From the NCBI RefSeq assembly GCF_007558725.1, contig NZ_VLPL01000003.1, forward strand, positions 186,001-250,000: a DNA stretch of 64,000 nucleotides, read 5' to 3'. The position numbers and the translations under genes were made by a program. Below are positions 36,135 through 45,675 of this stretch, one piece after another; position 1 is the stretch's first letter; the number at the start of each line of letters is the position of its first letter. Below the pieces are notes generated by a model. It was not told the origin of the DNA. It searched no databases and was given only the letters and a program-made list of their open reading frames with translations. This DNA is from Fluviicola chungangensis. Lineage in GTDB: Bacteria; Bacteroidota; Bacteroidia; Flavobacteriales_D; Crocinitomicaceae.

Positions 36135-39100
36135 TTATTGAATAACCACTCTGAATACTTTTTCAGCGTTCTCAGTAGAAAGTTTAAAGAAGTAAGTACC
36201 TCTTTCAACTTCTTTCAAGTTCACTGTATTCGTTCCGGAAGGAATAGTTGTTCCGGTTTGAATTGTACGACCGTTGATATCTGTAATAACTAAATCAAAG
36301 TTTCCTGTAAATGTTGATTCAATGAATACAACACCTGTAGAAGGGTTTGGATAAAGCGATACTTCTTCCAAAGCACTTTCTTCTACTGACAAGTAATCAC
36401 ATGTTCCAACTGTTACCACCACATTTGCAGTATCATTCGGACAAACTCCGTTTCCTGAAATATAATCGTAGTTATACTGACCAGGGAAGTTTGCTGTTAT
36501 TATTTGTGAGCTCGGAATAGGACTGTCTGACGGATCAAACCAGTTACCATTCAAATCCGCATTTCCGTTCAATCCTGCCAATAAGTCGATCGGCTCGTTT
36601 TTACATGCCGTAATTGAACCGTCTTGTCCCGCGTTAGAAGGCGCATAAATCTTCACTTGAGAGATGATTGAATCATACGCACATCCGTCTGTTACACGAT
36701 ATTGGATGTTATACGTATTGAAAGCAATGGCATCTGACAATAACAAGGAATCAACGATGCTGACATTCACTGCTGGGATGGACGATGACCAAACACCGCC
36801 GGTATTGTAGCCCGAAATAGTGTTGAATAGGTTTACAGTATCACCGACACATACGTTTGTTAACGGATTTGCAGTACCTGCATTCAGAATGATATCGGAA
36901 ATACGAATTGCAAAGTTACCGTTGGTAGCATTAAATTTATCTACCATCAGATAATAAGTGTTTCCTGGTGTCAGATCACAAATCGTAAAATTCGGTGCGA
37001 GACTGGTTCCTCCGATCGCATCATCATTTGCTGCTAATAACGTAAATGTGTTGAAATCGGCACAGTTTGTCGCTGAATATACAGCAGCCTGTGAATTGAA
37101 ATTGATCGCACTTCCGTCAATACGTACCTGACCGGTTGCAGGAGCAACAAAAGAATACCAAAGCGTACCGTTTAAGGTTGAGTTCACCCATCCGTCGGTT
37201 TGTTGAGAACCGGTAGCCGGAGGTGCAATATTCGTTTCATTAAGAGAAACGGTTGCTCCGGTTGTATTGAATGTATAATCCGTACCTAAAAGCAGGGCTT
37301 CCTGATCACAAACGATGTCGTTCGTTGCAGGCATCACAACCGAAATAGGTCCTACCCAGTTGGAAGTGTCATTTGTACCGGCACATGCTGCCTGAACATA
37401 TACCTGGTAAACGCCTGAAGCAATTAGTGATGCATCAAAGATCGTATCAGAAAAGTCAATACCTGATGCAGAAACGATTGTTCCGTTTCCTAGAGCAAAC
37501 CCGTTCATTCCGTATTGAACATTGAATCCTGTTACAGGGAATACAGGGCTTGATTGGTTCCAGTTCCATGTCAATTCAAGAGAATCAATGTCTGTGGTTC
37601 CAGCAAGTGTTGTAATATCGGAACAATTAGGTAATGTAGTAAATTGTACGAAGAATCCGTCGGAAGTCAAATTATCTGCCTGACACTCTGAGTAAATATA
37701 TACATCATAAGTAGTCATTTGATCTAATGTAAATCCGAAATTGGTATCAGATGTCGTCAATTCCAATGTATCGATTGCCTGTCCCGGAATTGAAGGATCA
37801 AACCCTTCCAAACCATAAACGAGTGTCCATGAAGTTTCTCCGTAAAGTCCCGGATCCCAGTTTAACTGCGCGTCATCCGTTGCCGGTATCACGATCATGT
37901 TTTGAACATTCGGACATAATGCGTAATAGAAGTGAACACATGAATTGTTTTGCAGGTATGTCTGGCTATTATTAGAGACATTGATATCCGTTGTAGGACC
38001 TGACAAACCGATGTCAGCGTTTCCTGCATAATCGTCTGCTGTTTCGGATCCACCGAATACCACATCGTCATAGACATAGTAAATCTCTCCGGTTGCTTCA
38101 TACATCTGGATTTGGAATGTAACCGTACCGGCACCATTACTAAAGTTGTTCTGATTGTTCCATTGGAAAATAGCCACCTGGTTCGGAGTTGTTCCGGTCA
38201 CCTGGTAGTATACATTTCCGGTTTCGTCATCCATATCATCACCCCATGGGAACAAATAGTCACCAGTGATGGTTGTCATGTTTCCGCCATAACCTACAGC
38301 ACCTGAAAGTGTCCCAAGCTGAATTCCGCCGTTGTTTCCAACCGTTAAATCCGTGATGGAACCTCCCTGGTAAGGGAATGCAAAAGGAAGCGTGATACCT
38401 GTTTCCGAGTCATCTGTTAAGTTCAAATCCGTTCCCGTTCCTGAAATATCAAAGAATCCCATTGTAGGACACTCATTATCCCATGCAAGGAATCCCGGAT
38501 CTGTGCTAAATGCGAACGGTCCTGCCCAATCAGATGTAGCAATACAGCCAGCCTGAACATAAAACTCGTATGCTGTATTTTCTGTTAATCCTGAAATAGC
38601 AATGGTGTCATTACTTGCAGGGACCATTATTCCTGTTCCCGGAGTGAATCCTGCTGGACCATACTCCACATTCCAGGTCGTTTCACTTCCTTGAGGTGTC
38701 CATGTTAACTGACCGTTAAAATACGTTACATTCAGAGCATTCAGGTTTTGAGGAGCGCCCGGTTCAGTCACTACGATCGTGTTAGGAGCACTAAGCGCCA
38801 TGGTTGCATCTTGCGCAACAATCGAATAAGTGCCTGCTGTAAGGTTTGTCGGGATCGCACCGAAAGGACCTCCGTTAACAGAATACATAAATGGAGCAGT
38901 ACCACAATCTATACTGTCAAGAGCAAAAGAACCATCCGTCAAGTCGTTACAGGAAATATCAATCGGTGACAAATAAACAACCACAGGATTTACGTTTACA
39001 GTTACCAATTCGCGGTTTGCGCTATAACATCCTCCAAGTGTAGAAGCTACATAGAAATCATATGATCCGTTAGTTGCGGTTGGAAGTACGGAAGAACCCA

Positions 39101-41039
39101 CTGTTTCAAACGGAGTTCCGGTTCCTACTACGTTTCCTCCTGTTGGAGCATCAAACCAAGTAGCAGAAGAAGGCATAGGAATGGTGTAATTAACCGTACC
39201 ATTGAAAGCTCTGTTGGCATTAACTCCACCGAAAAGTGAACATAATCCTGCACCTGCAGTAATTGTCATGTCTGCATTAGTATAGTTTGTTGCCCCTGAT
39301 ACAGTCGTATATTGAGCTCCATAGTTTACATAGATAGCGTAAAGGGAAGAAGCTGGGATTAGCAAATCTGCAATATCGACATTCACTGGTGTTCCTGAAG
39401 TTCCTGTAATCGGGTAAGTTCCCATGGAAGTCCAATTTCCTGCAGTCGTTTCACTTCCCAAATAAGTACCGGTCTTGTAAAAAACCTCAACAGTTTGAGC
39501 TCCGTTAACGTTTGGAATGATATCCAGACTTGTTAGGTTCACCGGGTTTGCATTCGTTGTGATATTGAACATTGCACCGCCGCCACAACCGTTTCCACCT
39601 GCGGAAGTTGTAGACAATGAACCTGGTGAATTCGATGTCGTTGTTGCAGAGATCAGACCTGATGTAGCTCCCGTACAAATATTTAAGTAAGGATTGCTAA
39701 CAGTCGGATCGTTTGGAATTTGGCTGTCAACTGTAACTGTAACACCGCTTGTTGGTGACCAGCATTGAGTAGCTGTTTCAAAAGCAGCTACATAGTAAGT
39801 TCCTGTTGTGGTAACATTATAGGGTGTAGCAGCACTTTCTGTGTTGCTAGAACCGTTTAATGTAGTTCCCTGCCAATAATATTCGGTACCAACTGGTGCT
39901 GCCGGAACCGAAATGGTTGTTCCTGGGACACAAGCGGGATTTGCCAAAGCAACCGGTGCCGGAGGTGTTGGAGCAACCGGGAAGTTGGTTACCGTAATAG
40001 AAGATTCAGTAGACCATGCATTAAGAAGTGTATTAAATGCACGTACATAATAGGTACCGTTTGCAAAGACAGTCCATGGAGATGAAGCAGGGTCTGTGGT
40101 GCTGGTTCCTGTTGGTGTTGTTTGCCAGTACCAGATTTCGTCCGTATTAGCAGGAGATCCTGTCACTGTTAAATCTGATCCTCCGGAACAGGTTGGAGTT
40201 CCGACAGCTTGTGTAGGCGCTGGTGGAACAGCCGGAGCGGCTCCCCAAATGAAATAAGTACCGGACGACGGAGCTGTTACGGTAGAGCCTAGAGTAATTC
40301 CCTGGGCATTTGTAGTACCAGCTGTTGTAGCGAGCCAAGAGGTTGTAGAAGTTCGGTTATTAAAGTCTGTTGCGGTTGTACCCCCAAGTCCAACATGTGT
40401 ATTCGTAGAAGAACTGGTACCGAATGTACAGGATCCGTACATCACCTGAACATAGTTGGAGGTCTCAAATAAACGAATCTGAAAGTTAAGTGCATCTCCT
40501 GTTCCGGTTGTACCGAAACGTTTGTAATTTGTCCATTGTACTACACAGATACGGTTTGGAGCAGTTCCAATGGTTTCTACACGAATTTCTGCACCTGTCT
40601 GAGCTTGTAAGTCACGTGCTATCCCCGCAATACGGTTTCGTAATAGTGATGGGGTGTTGGTTGCTGTTGACGACAAGGCAGTGTATGAGCTGGAAGAGGC
40701 AATATCTACAGATGGGGTCAATGAAGACTGTCCCAATGAAATCCAACCGTTGTTGTTGATTGCCAATCGATCAAATACAATCCCGTTGTATGTGAAGTTA
40801 AACCCGATTGGAATTCCCACACCTGTAAGAGTTGTTCCTCCCGCAGGAGTAGCAGGATCAACAAATCGCTGATCGTCAGAAGTTGTGGTTCCAAAAACGG
40901 TACCTCCGGTGATTGGAGTATAAGTTCCCGATAATTGGTTAAAAGCGTAACCCGATACCTGCGCCCGGGCATGTTCTCCAAATAGGACCATCGCCCATAG
41001 CATAAGCATAGAGAAAATTTGGTAGTAATTTTTGTTCAT
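36135..41039 (-). CDS. Giant T9SS cargo protein, copy 2 (about 1634 aa)
   Basis: The start is ATG 41039 (MNKNYYQIFSMLMLWAMVLF), which gives a clean signal peptide ending ...EHARAQ. The open frame reaches 41120 but would cross the promoter at 41055. A nidogen-like N-terminal domain (about 27-265; GTVFGTTTSDDQRF) is not found in copy 1. Ig-like units (WYWQT, EYYWQG), a SprB-like unit (LSPIDISCNDLTDGSF) and fnIII repeats (WNVEYGPAGFTPGTG) follow. The same PPC-like domain and type A sorting domain (LYPNPSTGVVF) end the protein. The final 89 coding and near-coding bases match copy 1 without a difference. It should be secreted and anchored by T9SS; the function is unknown. Confidence 0.9.
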   Translation of the reverse strand: MNKNYYQIFSMLMLWAMVLFGEHARAQVSGYAFNQLSGTYTPITGGTVFGTTTSDDQRFVDPATPAGGTTLTGVGIPIGFNFTYNGIVFDRLAINNNGWISLGQSSLTPSVDIASSSSYTALSSTATNTPSLLRNRIAGIARDLQAQTGAEIRVETIGTAPNRICVVQWTNYKRFGTTGTGDALNFQIRLFETSNYVQVMYGSCTFGTSSSTNTHVGLGGTTATDFNNRTSTTSWLATTAGTTNAQGITLGSTVTAPSSGTYFIWGAAPAVPPAPTQAVGTPTCSGGSDLTVTGSPANTDEIWYWQTTPTGTSTTDPASSPWTVFANGTYYVRAFNTLLNAWSTESSITVTNFPVAPTPPAPVALANPACVPGTTISVPAAPVGTEYYWQGTTLNGSSNTESAATPYNVTTTGTYYVAAFETATQCWSPTSGVTVTVDSQIPNDPTVSNPYLNICTGATSGLISATTTSNSPGSLSTTSAGGNGCGGGAMFNITTNANPVNLTSLDIIPNVNGAQTVEVFYKTGTYLGSETTAGNWTSMGTYPITGTSGTPVNVDIADLLIPASSLYAIYVNYGAQYTTVSGATNYTNADMTITAGAGLCSLFGGVNANRAFNGTVNYTIPMPSSATWFDAPTGGNVVGTGTPFETVGSSVLPTATNGSYDFYVASTLGGCYSANRELVTVNVNPVVVYLSPIDISCNDLTDGSFALDSIDCGTAPFMYSVNGGPFGAIPTNLTAGTYSIVAQDATMALSAPNTIVVTEPGAPQNLNALNVTYFNGQLTWTPQGSETTWNVEYGPAGFTPGTGIMVPASNDTIAISGLTENTAYEFYVQAGCIATSDWAGPFAFSTDPGFLAWDNECPTMGFFDISGTGTDLNLTDDSETGITLPFAFPYQGGSITDLTVGNNGGIQLGTLSGAVGYGGNMTTITGDYLFPWGDDMDDETGNVYYQVTGTTPNQVAIFQWNNQNNFSNGAGTVTFQIQMYEATGEIYYVYDDVVFGGSETADDYAGNADIGLSGPTTDINVSNNSQTYLQNNSCVHFYYALCPNVQNMIVIPATDDAQLNWDPGLYGETSWTLVYGLEGFDPSIPGQAIDTLELTTSDTNFGFTLDQMTTYDVYIYSECQADNLTSDGFFVQFTTLPNCSDITTLAGTTDIDSLELTWNWNQSSPVFPVTGFNVQYGMNGFALGNGTIVSASGIDFSDTIFDASLIASGVYQVYVQAACAGTNDTSNWVGPISVVMPATNDIVCDQEALLLGTDYTFNTTGATVSLNETNIAPPATGSQQTDGWVNSTLNGTLWYSFVAPATGQVRIDGSAINFNSQAAVYSATNCADFNTFTLLAANDDAIGGTSLAPNFTICDLTPGNTYYLMVDKFNATNGNFAIRISDIILNAGTANPLTNVCVGDTVNLFNTISGYNTGGVWSSSIPAVNVSIVDSLLLSDAIAFNTYNIQYRVTDGCAYDSIISQVKIYAPSNAGQDGSITACKNEPIDLLAGLNGNADLNGNWFDPSDSPIPSSQIITANFPGQYNYDYISGNGVCPNDTANVVVTVGTCDYLSVEESALEEVSLYPNPSTGVVFIESTFTGNFDLVITDINGRTIQTGTTIPSGTNTVNLKEVERGTYFFKLSTENAEKVFRVVIQ

Positions 41040-41054
41040 AAAATTCAGTTTAAG

Positions 41055-41062
41055 CAAAAGTA
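41055..41062 (-). promoter_or_regulatory. Promoter -7 element of giant T9SS gene 2
   Basis: The minus strand reads TACTTTTG, an exact match, about 15 bases before ATG 41039, and so rules out the upstream start. The flank (ttcagttt...agcaaaagta on the plus strand) resembles that of gene 3. Confidence 0.65.
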
Positions 41063-41285
41063 ATTTGTTTGTTAACGCCGATTTTAGAGAGCCAGACCAA
41101 ATTGATAAATGATTTATCAATAAATGTTAATGTAAGTTACGAAATTTTCTCTTTTTTTCAGCTAAAACGATCATTTTTTTCGACAAACTATTTTCTTAAT
41201 TCGACTAAAGAAACAATTTGATAGAAAATTTTTTTTTGAATTGATTTTAAGAAACGAACAAGTTCAAAAAAAATAACCGTTTTTA

Positions 41286-41323
41286 AAACAAAAACCCCTC
41301 CTGAACAGGAAGGGTTTTTGTTT
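41286..41323 (-). terminator. Terminator of giant T9SS gene 3
   Basis: Arms aaacaaaaaccc and gggtttttgttt, with an inner cctg/cagg pair and a small internal loop. Confidence 0.8.
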
Positions 41324-41341
41324 GTTATCATGTTAATCTGG

Positions 41342-44300
41342 TTATTGGATTACTACTCTGATTACTTTTTGAGCGTTTTCATTTGAAAGTGTGAAGAAGT
41401 AAGTCCCTCTTTCGACATCTTTCAGATTTACGGTATTCATTCCGGCAGAGATCGTATTCTGACCTGTTTGGATCACCCGCCCATTTACATCCGTTACAAC
41501 CAGGTTAAAATTACCTGTGGCGAATGATGATTCTATAAAGACAATTCCGCTGGATGGGTTCGGGTAAACCGAAATTTGTTCCAATGCGGCTTCATCGACT
41601 GACAACCAGTTACAATTTGTACTAACTGTAACCACCACATTTGCAGTGTCATCCGGACAAATACCGTTCCCTGAGACGTAGTCATAATTGTATTGACCCG
41701 GGAAATTTGCAGTGGTAATTTGAGAGTTCGGTAATAGGATATCCGACGGGTCATACCAATCACCGTTCAAATCGGCATTTCCGTTCAATCCTGCCAACAA
41801 ATCTATCGGTTCGTTCTTGCATGCAGTAATAGAACCGTCTTGTCCGGCATTGGACAACGGATAAATTTTCACTTGTGATATGATGGAATCGTAAGCACAA
41901 CCATCTGTTACGCGGTATTGTAAATCGAAGGTTTGGTATGCAAGTCCTGCAGTATTGAACATAGAACCGTTAATACTTGCGTTAACCGCTGCAATCGAAG
42001 ATGACCAGATACCACCGGTATTGTTACCGGTAATGGTAGTGAACAGATCAACCACCGTTCCCGTACAAACTTCGGTTACCGGTTGAGCGGATCCACCTTC
42101 CAGAACAATTCCCGACACATTCAGACTGAAGTTACCTGATGTTCCGTCAAACTTATCATACATGATGTAATAGGTTGAACCTGGAGTTAAGCCGCAAACT
42201 GTAAAGTTCGGAGCTAAACTTGTACCATCAATCTCATCATCATTTGCTGCAATGAACGTAAATGTATTGAAGTCAGCACAGTTTACAGCGGAGTAAACGG
42301 CGGCCTGACCGTTGTACGCAATGGCGGTTGAGTTGATTCGAACCGAACCGGATGCAGGAGCTACGAATGTATACCACAATGTTCCGTTCAGGGTAGAGTT
42401 TACCCATCCATCAGTTGTTTGAGCACCCGTTGCGGCAGGAGCAATGTTGGTTTCGTTTAGAGAAACCGCAGCACCGTTATTGTTAAAGGTATATGTTTGA
42501 CCTAATTGGAGTGATTCCTGGCTGCAAACAATATCATTTGTAAGTGGCATAATAATCGTGAAAGGTCCGGAGAAGGCGGAAGTATCGCCCGTTGTACAAA
42601 CAGCCTGAATGTAAACCTGGTAAACTCCTGACCCCATTAGATTCGAGTCGAAAATGGTATCCGACAGATCAACACCATTCGCAGCTACGATTGTTCCTGA
42701 CCCTAATTGGAAACCTGTCATTCCATATTGGATATTGAATGATTGGATCGGGAAAACAGGGCTGGATGCTGTCCATGCCCATGTTAACTCCAATGAATCC
42801 GGATCCGATGTTCCGTTGATTGATGCAGGGTTAGAACAATACGGCAGTGTTGTGAAATCATGAACCAATGCCAAAGAAGTATCGCCGTTTGCACAATTTG
42901 CGTAAATGTAGATCGTGTAATCCGTTAATTGCGTCAAAGACGAAATACTTGAGAAGCTGTTTGTTTCATTTAAAATGGTTCCTGTACCCGGAGTGAATCC
43001 CTGAGGACCGTATTCGATGATCCAGTTTGTTTCGTTGGAAGAACCAACAGTCCAGCCAAATTGGATTTCATCCGCGCCTAAGTATGTCGTTACGAAGTTT
43101 TGAGGTTTCGGACAATCCGTGTAGTAAAAATGGACACATGAGTTGTCTTGCAGGTAAGCAGAACTATTCATTGACACGTTAATATTCTGAGTACCACGAA
43201 CACCAATTTCTGCATCGGCACCATTATTATAAGAGGCGTTATCGTGATTTACATCCTCGTAAACAAAATAGATTTCATTTGTCGCCTCTTCGATGATTAA
43301 TTCGAAAGTAGTTCCGTCTGTACCCAATGAAGAGAAGTAGTGTGCAACATCTGACCACATCACAATGAATTTACGGTTTGGAGCAACTCCGACTGTTTCG
43401 TAATAAACACCGTCATAAGGAGTATTCAAATCCTGAACATATGGATATAACCCATTTCCTGCCACCATCGTGTAGCCAACCTGAGCACTCTGAGAACCCA
43501 ATACGACTCCACCGTTGTTTCCGATCGTGATATCATTGATTAAAGATCCCTGATACAGAAGCGGGAATGGCAATGTTAATCCGAATTCAGAGTCATCAGT
43601 TGTATTTGTATTTGTTCCGGTACCGGAAATATCTATAAATCCACCAGTAGGACAATCATTAGACCAATCGATATAGATTCCCTGGTTATACGTGTTAAAT
43701 GTTAATGGACCTGTATAGTAAGATGAGTCTGTAGATGAGCAGATCGCCAACACATACACCTGGTAGAATGAGTTCGGAGTCAAATTGGTCAGTGTAAAAG
43801 GATTCGTAGTTGCTACAACAGAATCTCCCGTTCCAAGTACAAATCCCGGAGGGCCATATTGAATTTGCCAGGAAGTTTCAGCTCCTCCTACAGTCCAGCC
43901 AAGATCGATTTCCGTATCTGTCGCTCCAAGATTTGTCAAACCGGTTGGTTGAGGACATGTTGGAGCCGGAGCGATATTTACAAAATAATCTTCTGTTTCT
44001 CCCCAGGTATACGTTCCGCATGGTGTGATGTTTCCGATAACCGTTGTTTCAACCGTGATAACACGCATACGTGTAGTTCCAAGAGTTGCAGTTAATGGAA
44101 TTAAAACAGTTCCGATTTCATTGTGAGGGCCAACAGTGGCAGTTGCAGATGCGTATACTTCTTCTCCAGGATCTGAAAACAGTCCGTTTTGATTGTAGTC
44201 AATGTATACTTTCGTCATATTGCTAAAGTTTCCGCCACAGGTTCCTACCTGAACATTTAAGTTGTAATTAACTGTTCGTGCAAGGGTCGGTGCAGGAAGC

Positions 44301-45310
44301 GCCGTGTAATTGGAATACTGGTTTTGCATGGAACCAGCTCCACCGGTCGTTGAACAGGTAGAAGTATTGTTTAAAGTACCAATGCTTACCCCTAAGATTT
44401 CTTCATCGGCGGTGCTGGTAGAATTACTGTTACAGTAACAGTTAATAAAATTGCTGGTAGTGACAAGAAGAGCGGCACTTGTATCGGACAATCCTCCGCA
44501 AGTCATATAAACACGGTAATAAGTGTCCGCAGTTTGGTTGGAAATATACGTGCTGTTCGTTGCGCCTGAAATATCGGAAAAAGTACCTGCAGCACCCGTT
44601 AAAGAGCTTTGCCATTGATAGGTTTGTCCTGTTCCTCCTGTTCCTCCCAAAATGGAAAGGGTATTATTTACAGAAGGACAGATTGGATTGTTTGCCGCAG
44701 AAACGGTACCGGCAGTCGGAGGTGAAGTACAAGGTACGGCAGGAATGAATGTAATCCCACCGATCAAACCTCGCGGATAATTCGCAGGAGTGGAAGGGTA
44801 CACTGTTCCTCCCCATGAAATTCCATCGCCCGTTAACAAGTTAACACCGCCACCGCTAAAGGTGTTTGTTCCGGCACCTGAAGTAAGGGTCGAATATTGC
44901 ATAGTTGTTGCTGACAAGCCAAGTTGGTAAGTCGCTCCTGCAGGAATGGTTAAGGACAAAGAAGAAAGGCAAGTAACGATCCCATTTGCTGTGTTGGAAT
45001 TGGAAACAACTCCGGTTCCGGCAGAAATCCACCCGTTTTGTCCTGATCCTACGGTTCCAAAATCCCAGGGTGCCGCATTGTCAACAAAAGGTGTCGTACG
45101 ATAAAGCAGTTCAATATTATTCGTTGTAGTAGTCCCTAAATGACATTGGACATCGGTAATAATGATATCAAAAGCATTGGTGTTTTGAACATTGAACGTA
45201 ACGGATCCATTTCCGTTGTTGTTTGGATGTGTGGTGTTTATCACCGTTTGGCCGTATATAAAACAGCTAAATAGGCAGAATAAACCCAGCCAGAGTAATT
45301 TTTTATTCAT
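41342..45310 (-). CDS. Giant T9SS cargo protein with GEVED domain, copy 3 (1322 aa)
   Basis: A signal peptide (MNKKLLWLGLFCLFSCFIYG plus Q) precedes a beta-sandwich N-terminus (about 22-190; NAFDIIITDVQCHLG). An Ig-like unit follows, then a GEVED domain (about 285-447) with TKVYIDYNQNGLFSDPGEEV and TWGETEDYFVNI. FnIII (WQIQYGPPGFVLGTG), a nidogen-like domain (about 553-726) and two further fnIII repeats lead to the PPC-like domain (about 925-1065) and type A sorting domain (VYPNPSSGIVFIESS) shared with copies 1 and 2. The C-terminal half is homologous but more diverged than between copies 1 and 2. It is a predicted surface protein of unknown ligand. Confidence 0.9.
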   Translation of the reverse strand: MNKKLLWLGLFCLFSCFIYGQTVINTTHPNNNGNGSVTFNVQNTNAFDIIITDVQCHLGTTTTNNIELLYRTTPFVDNAAPWDFGTVGSGQNGWISAGTGVVSNSNTANGIVTCLSSLSLTIPAGATYQLGLSATTMQYSTLTSGAGTNTFSGGGVNLLTGDGISWGGTVYPSTPANYPRGLIGGITFIPAVPCTSPPTAGTVSAANNPICPSVNNTLSILGGTGGTGQTYQWQSSLTGAAGTFSDISGATNSTYISNQTADTYYRVYMTCGGLSDTSAALLVTTSNFINCYCNSNSTSTADEEILGVSIGTLNNTSTCSTTGGAGSMQNQYSNYTALPAPTLARTVNYNLNVQVGTCGGNFSNMTKVYIDYNQNGLFSDPGEEVYASATATVGPHNEIGTVLIPLTATLGTTRMRVITVETTVIGNITPCGTYTWGETEDYFVNIAPAPTCPQPTGLTNLGATDTEIDLGWTVGGAETSWQIQYGPPGFVLGTGDSVVATTNPFTLTNLTPNSFYQVYVLAICSSTDSSYYTGPLTFNTYNQGIYIDWSNDCPTGGFIDISGTGTNTNTTDDSEFGLTLPFPLLYQGSLINDITIGNNGGVVLGSQSAQVGYTMVAGNGLYPYVQDLNTPYDGVYYETVGVAPNRKFIVMWSDVAHYFSSLGTDGTTFELIIEEATNEIYFVYEDVNHDNASYNNGADAEIGVRGTQNINVSMNSSAYLQDNSCVHFYYTDCPKPQNFVTTYLGADEIQFGWTVGSSNETNWIIEYGPQGFTPGTGTILNETNSFSSISSLTQLTDYTIYIYANCANGDTSLALVHDFTTLPYCSNPASINGTSDPDSLELTWAWTASSPVFPIQSFNIQYGMTGFQLGSGTIVAANGVDLSDTIFDSNLMGSGVYQVYIQAVCTTGDTSAFSGPFTIIMPLTNDIVCSQESLQLGQTYTFNNNGAAVSLNETNIAPAATGAQTTDGWVNSTLNGTLWYTFVAPASGSVRINSTAIAYNGQAAVYSAVNCADFNTFTFIAANDDEIDGTSLAPNFTVCGLTPGSTYYIMYDKFDGTSGNFSLNVSGIVLEGGSAQPVTEVCTGTVVDLFTTITGNNTGGIWSSSIAAVNASINGSMFNTAGLAYQTFDLQYRVTDGCAYDSIISQVKIYPLSNAGQDGSITACKNEPIDLLAGLNGNADLNGDWYDPSDILLPNSQITTANFPGQYNYDYVSGNGICPDDTANVVVTVSTNCNWLSVDEAALEQISVYPNPSSGIVFIESSFATGNFNLVVTDVNGRVIQTGQNTISAGMNTVNLKDVERGTYFFTLSNENAQKVIRVVIQ

Positions 45311-45326
45311 AATCTTCAGTTTCCAG

Positions 45327-45334
45327 CAAAAGTA
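45327..45334 (-). promoter_or_regulatory. Promoter -7 element of giant T9SS gene 3
   Basis: The minus strand reads TACTTTTG, an exact match, about 16 bases before ATG 45310. Confidence 0.6.
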
Positions 45335-45661
45335 TGCAAAACGGATATTCCAAAAAATGTTAATGCTGGCTTTAACTGCTGGTATTTGAGTTTGTTAGCT
45401 GGCGAAAAATGTTCTTTTTTTTGCATTTAGTATCTCCGAATGAATATTCTATCGGTTCCAATGACCATTTCGTCGATTAACAGAACATGAATTTTTTATC
45501 AACAAGTTGTTTATTTAACAAAAAATTGCTTGATCTATCAATTAATAACATTTACAATTGAAAAAATCTGGTTTATCGTTTTGTTAAAATCAGGAAAGAA
45601 GATCCCGCTTTTTGAAAGTAAAATTGCCTTTTTAAAAAAGTGTAAAGAAGCACAGAATGAT

Positions 45662-45669
45662 TAATTTTG
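45662..45669 (+). promoter_or_regulatory. Promoter -7 element of the SDR gene
   Basis: TAATTTTG is an exact match, six bases before ATG 45676; a leaderless or near-leaderless mRNA is predicted. Confidence 0.65.
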
Positions 45670-45675
45670 TTTCTT

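Larger units (their letters stand above)
41040..41341. other. Intergenic region, about 300 bp, between giant T9SS genes 2 and 3
   Basis: Very AT-rich, with the gene 2 promoter on the left (41055-41062, minus) and the gene 3 terminator on the right (41286-41323). No other gene or repeat was recognised. Confidence 0.5.
45311..45675. other. Intergenic region, 365 bp, with divergent promoters
   Basis: An AT-rich stretch between giant gene 3 and the SDR, with exact promoter elements at 45327-45334 (minus) and 45662-45669 (plus). The middle shows no gene, hairpin or repeat that I can support. Confidence 0.55.

Noticed and set aside
41040-41120. Longer N-terminus of giant gene 2
   Set aside because: It would hide the signal peptide, and the promoter at 41055 lies inside it.
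31467-45310. Long opposite-strand and alternate-frame ORFs in the giant genes
   Set aside because: They are shadows of repetitive coding sequence without signals, start context or recognisable domains.
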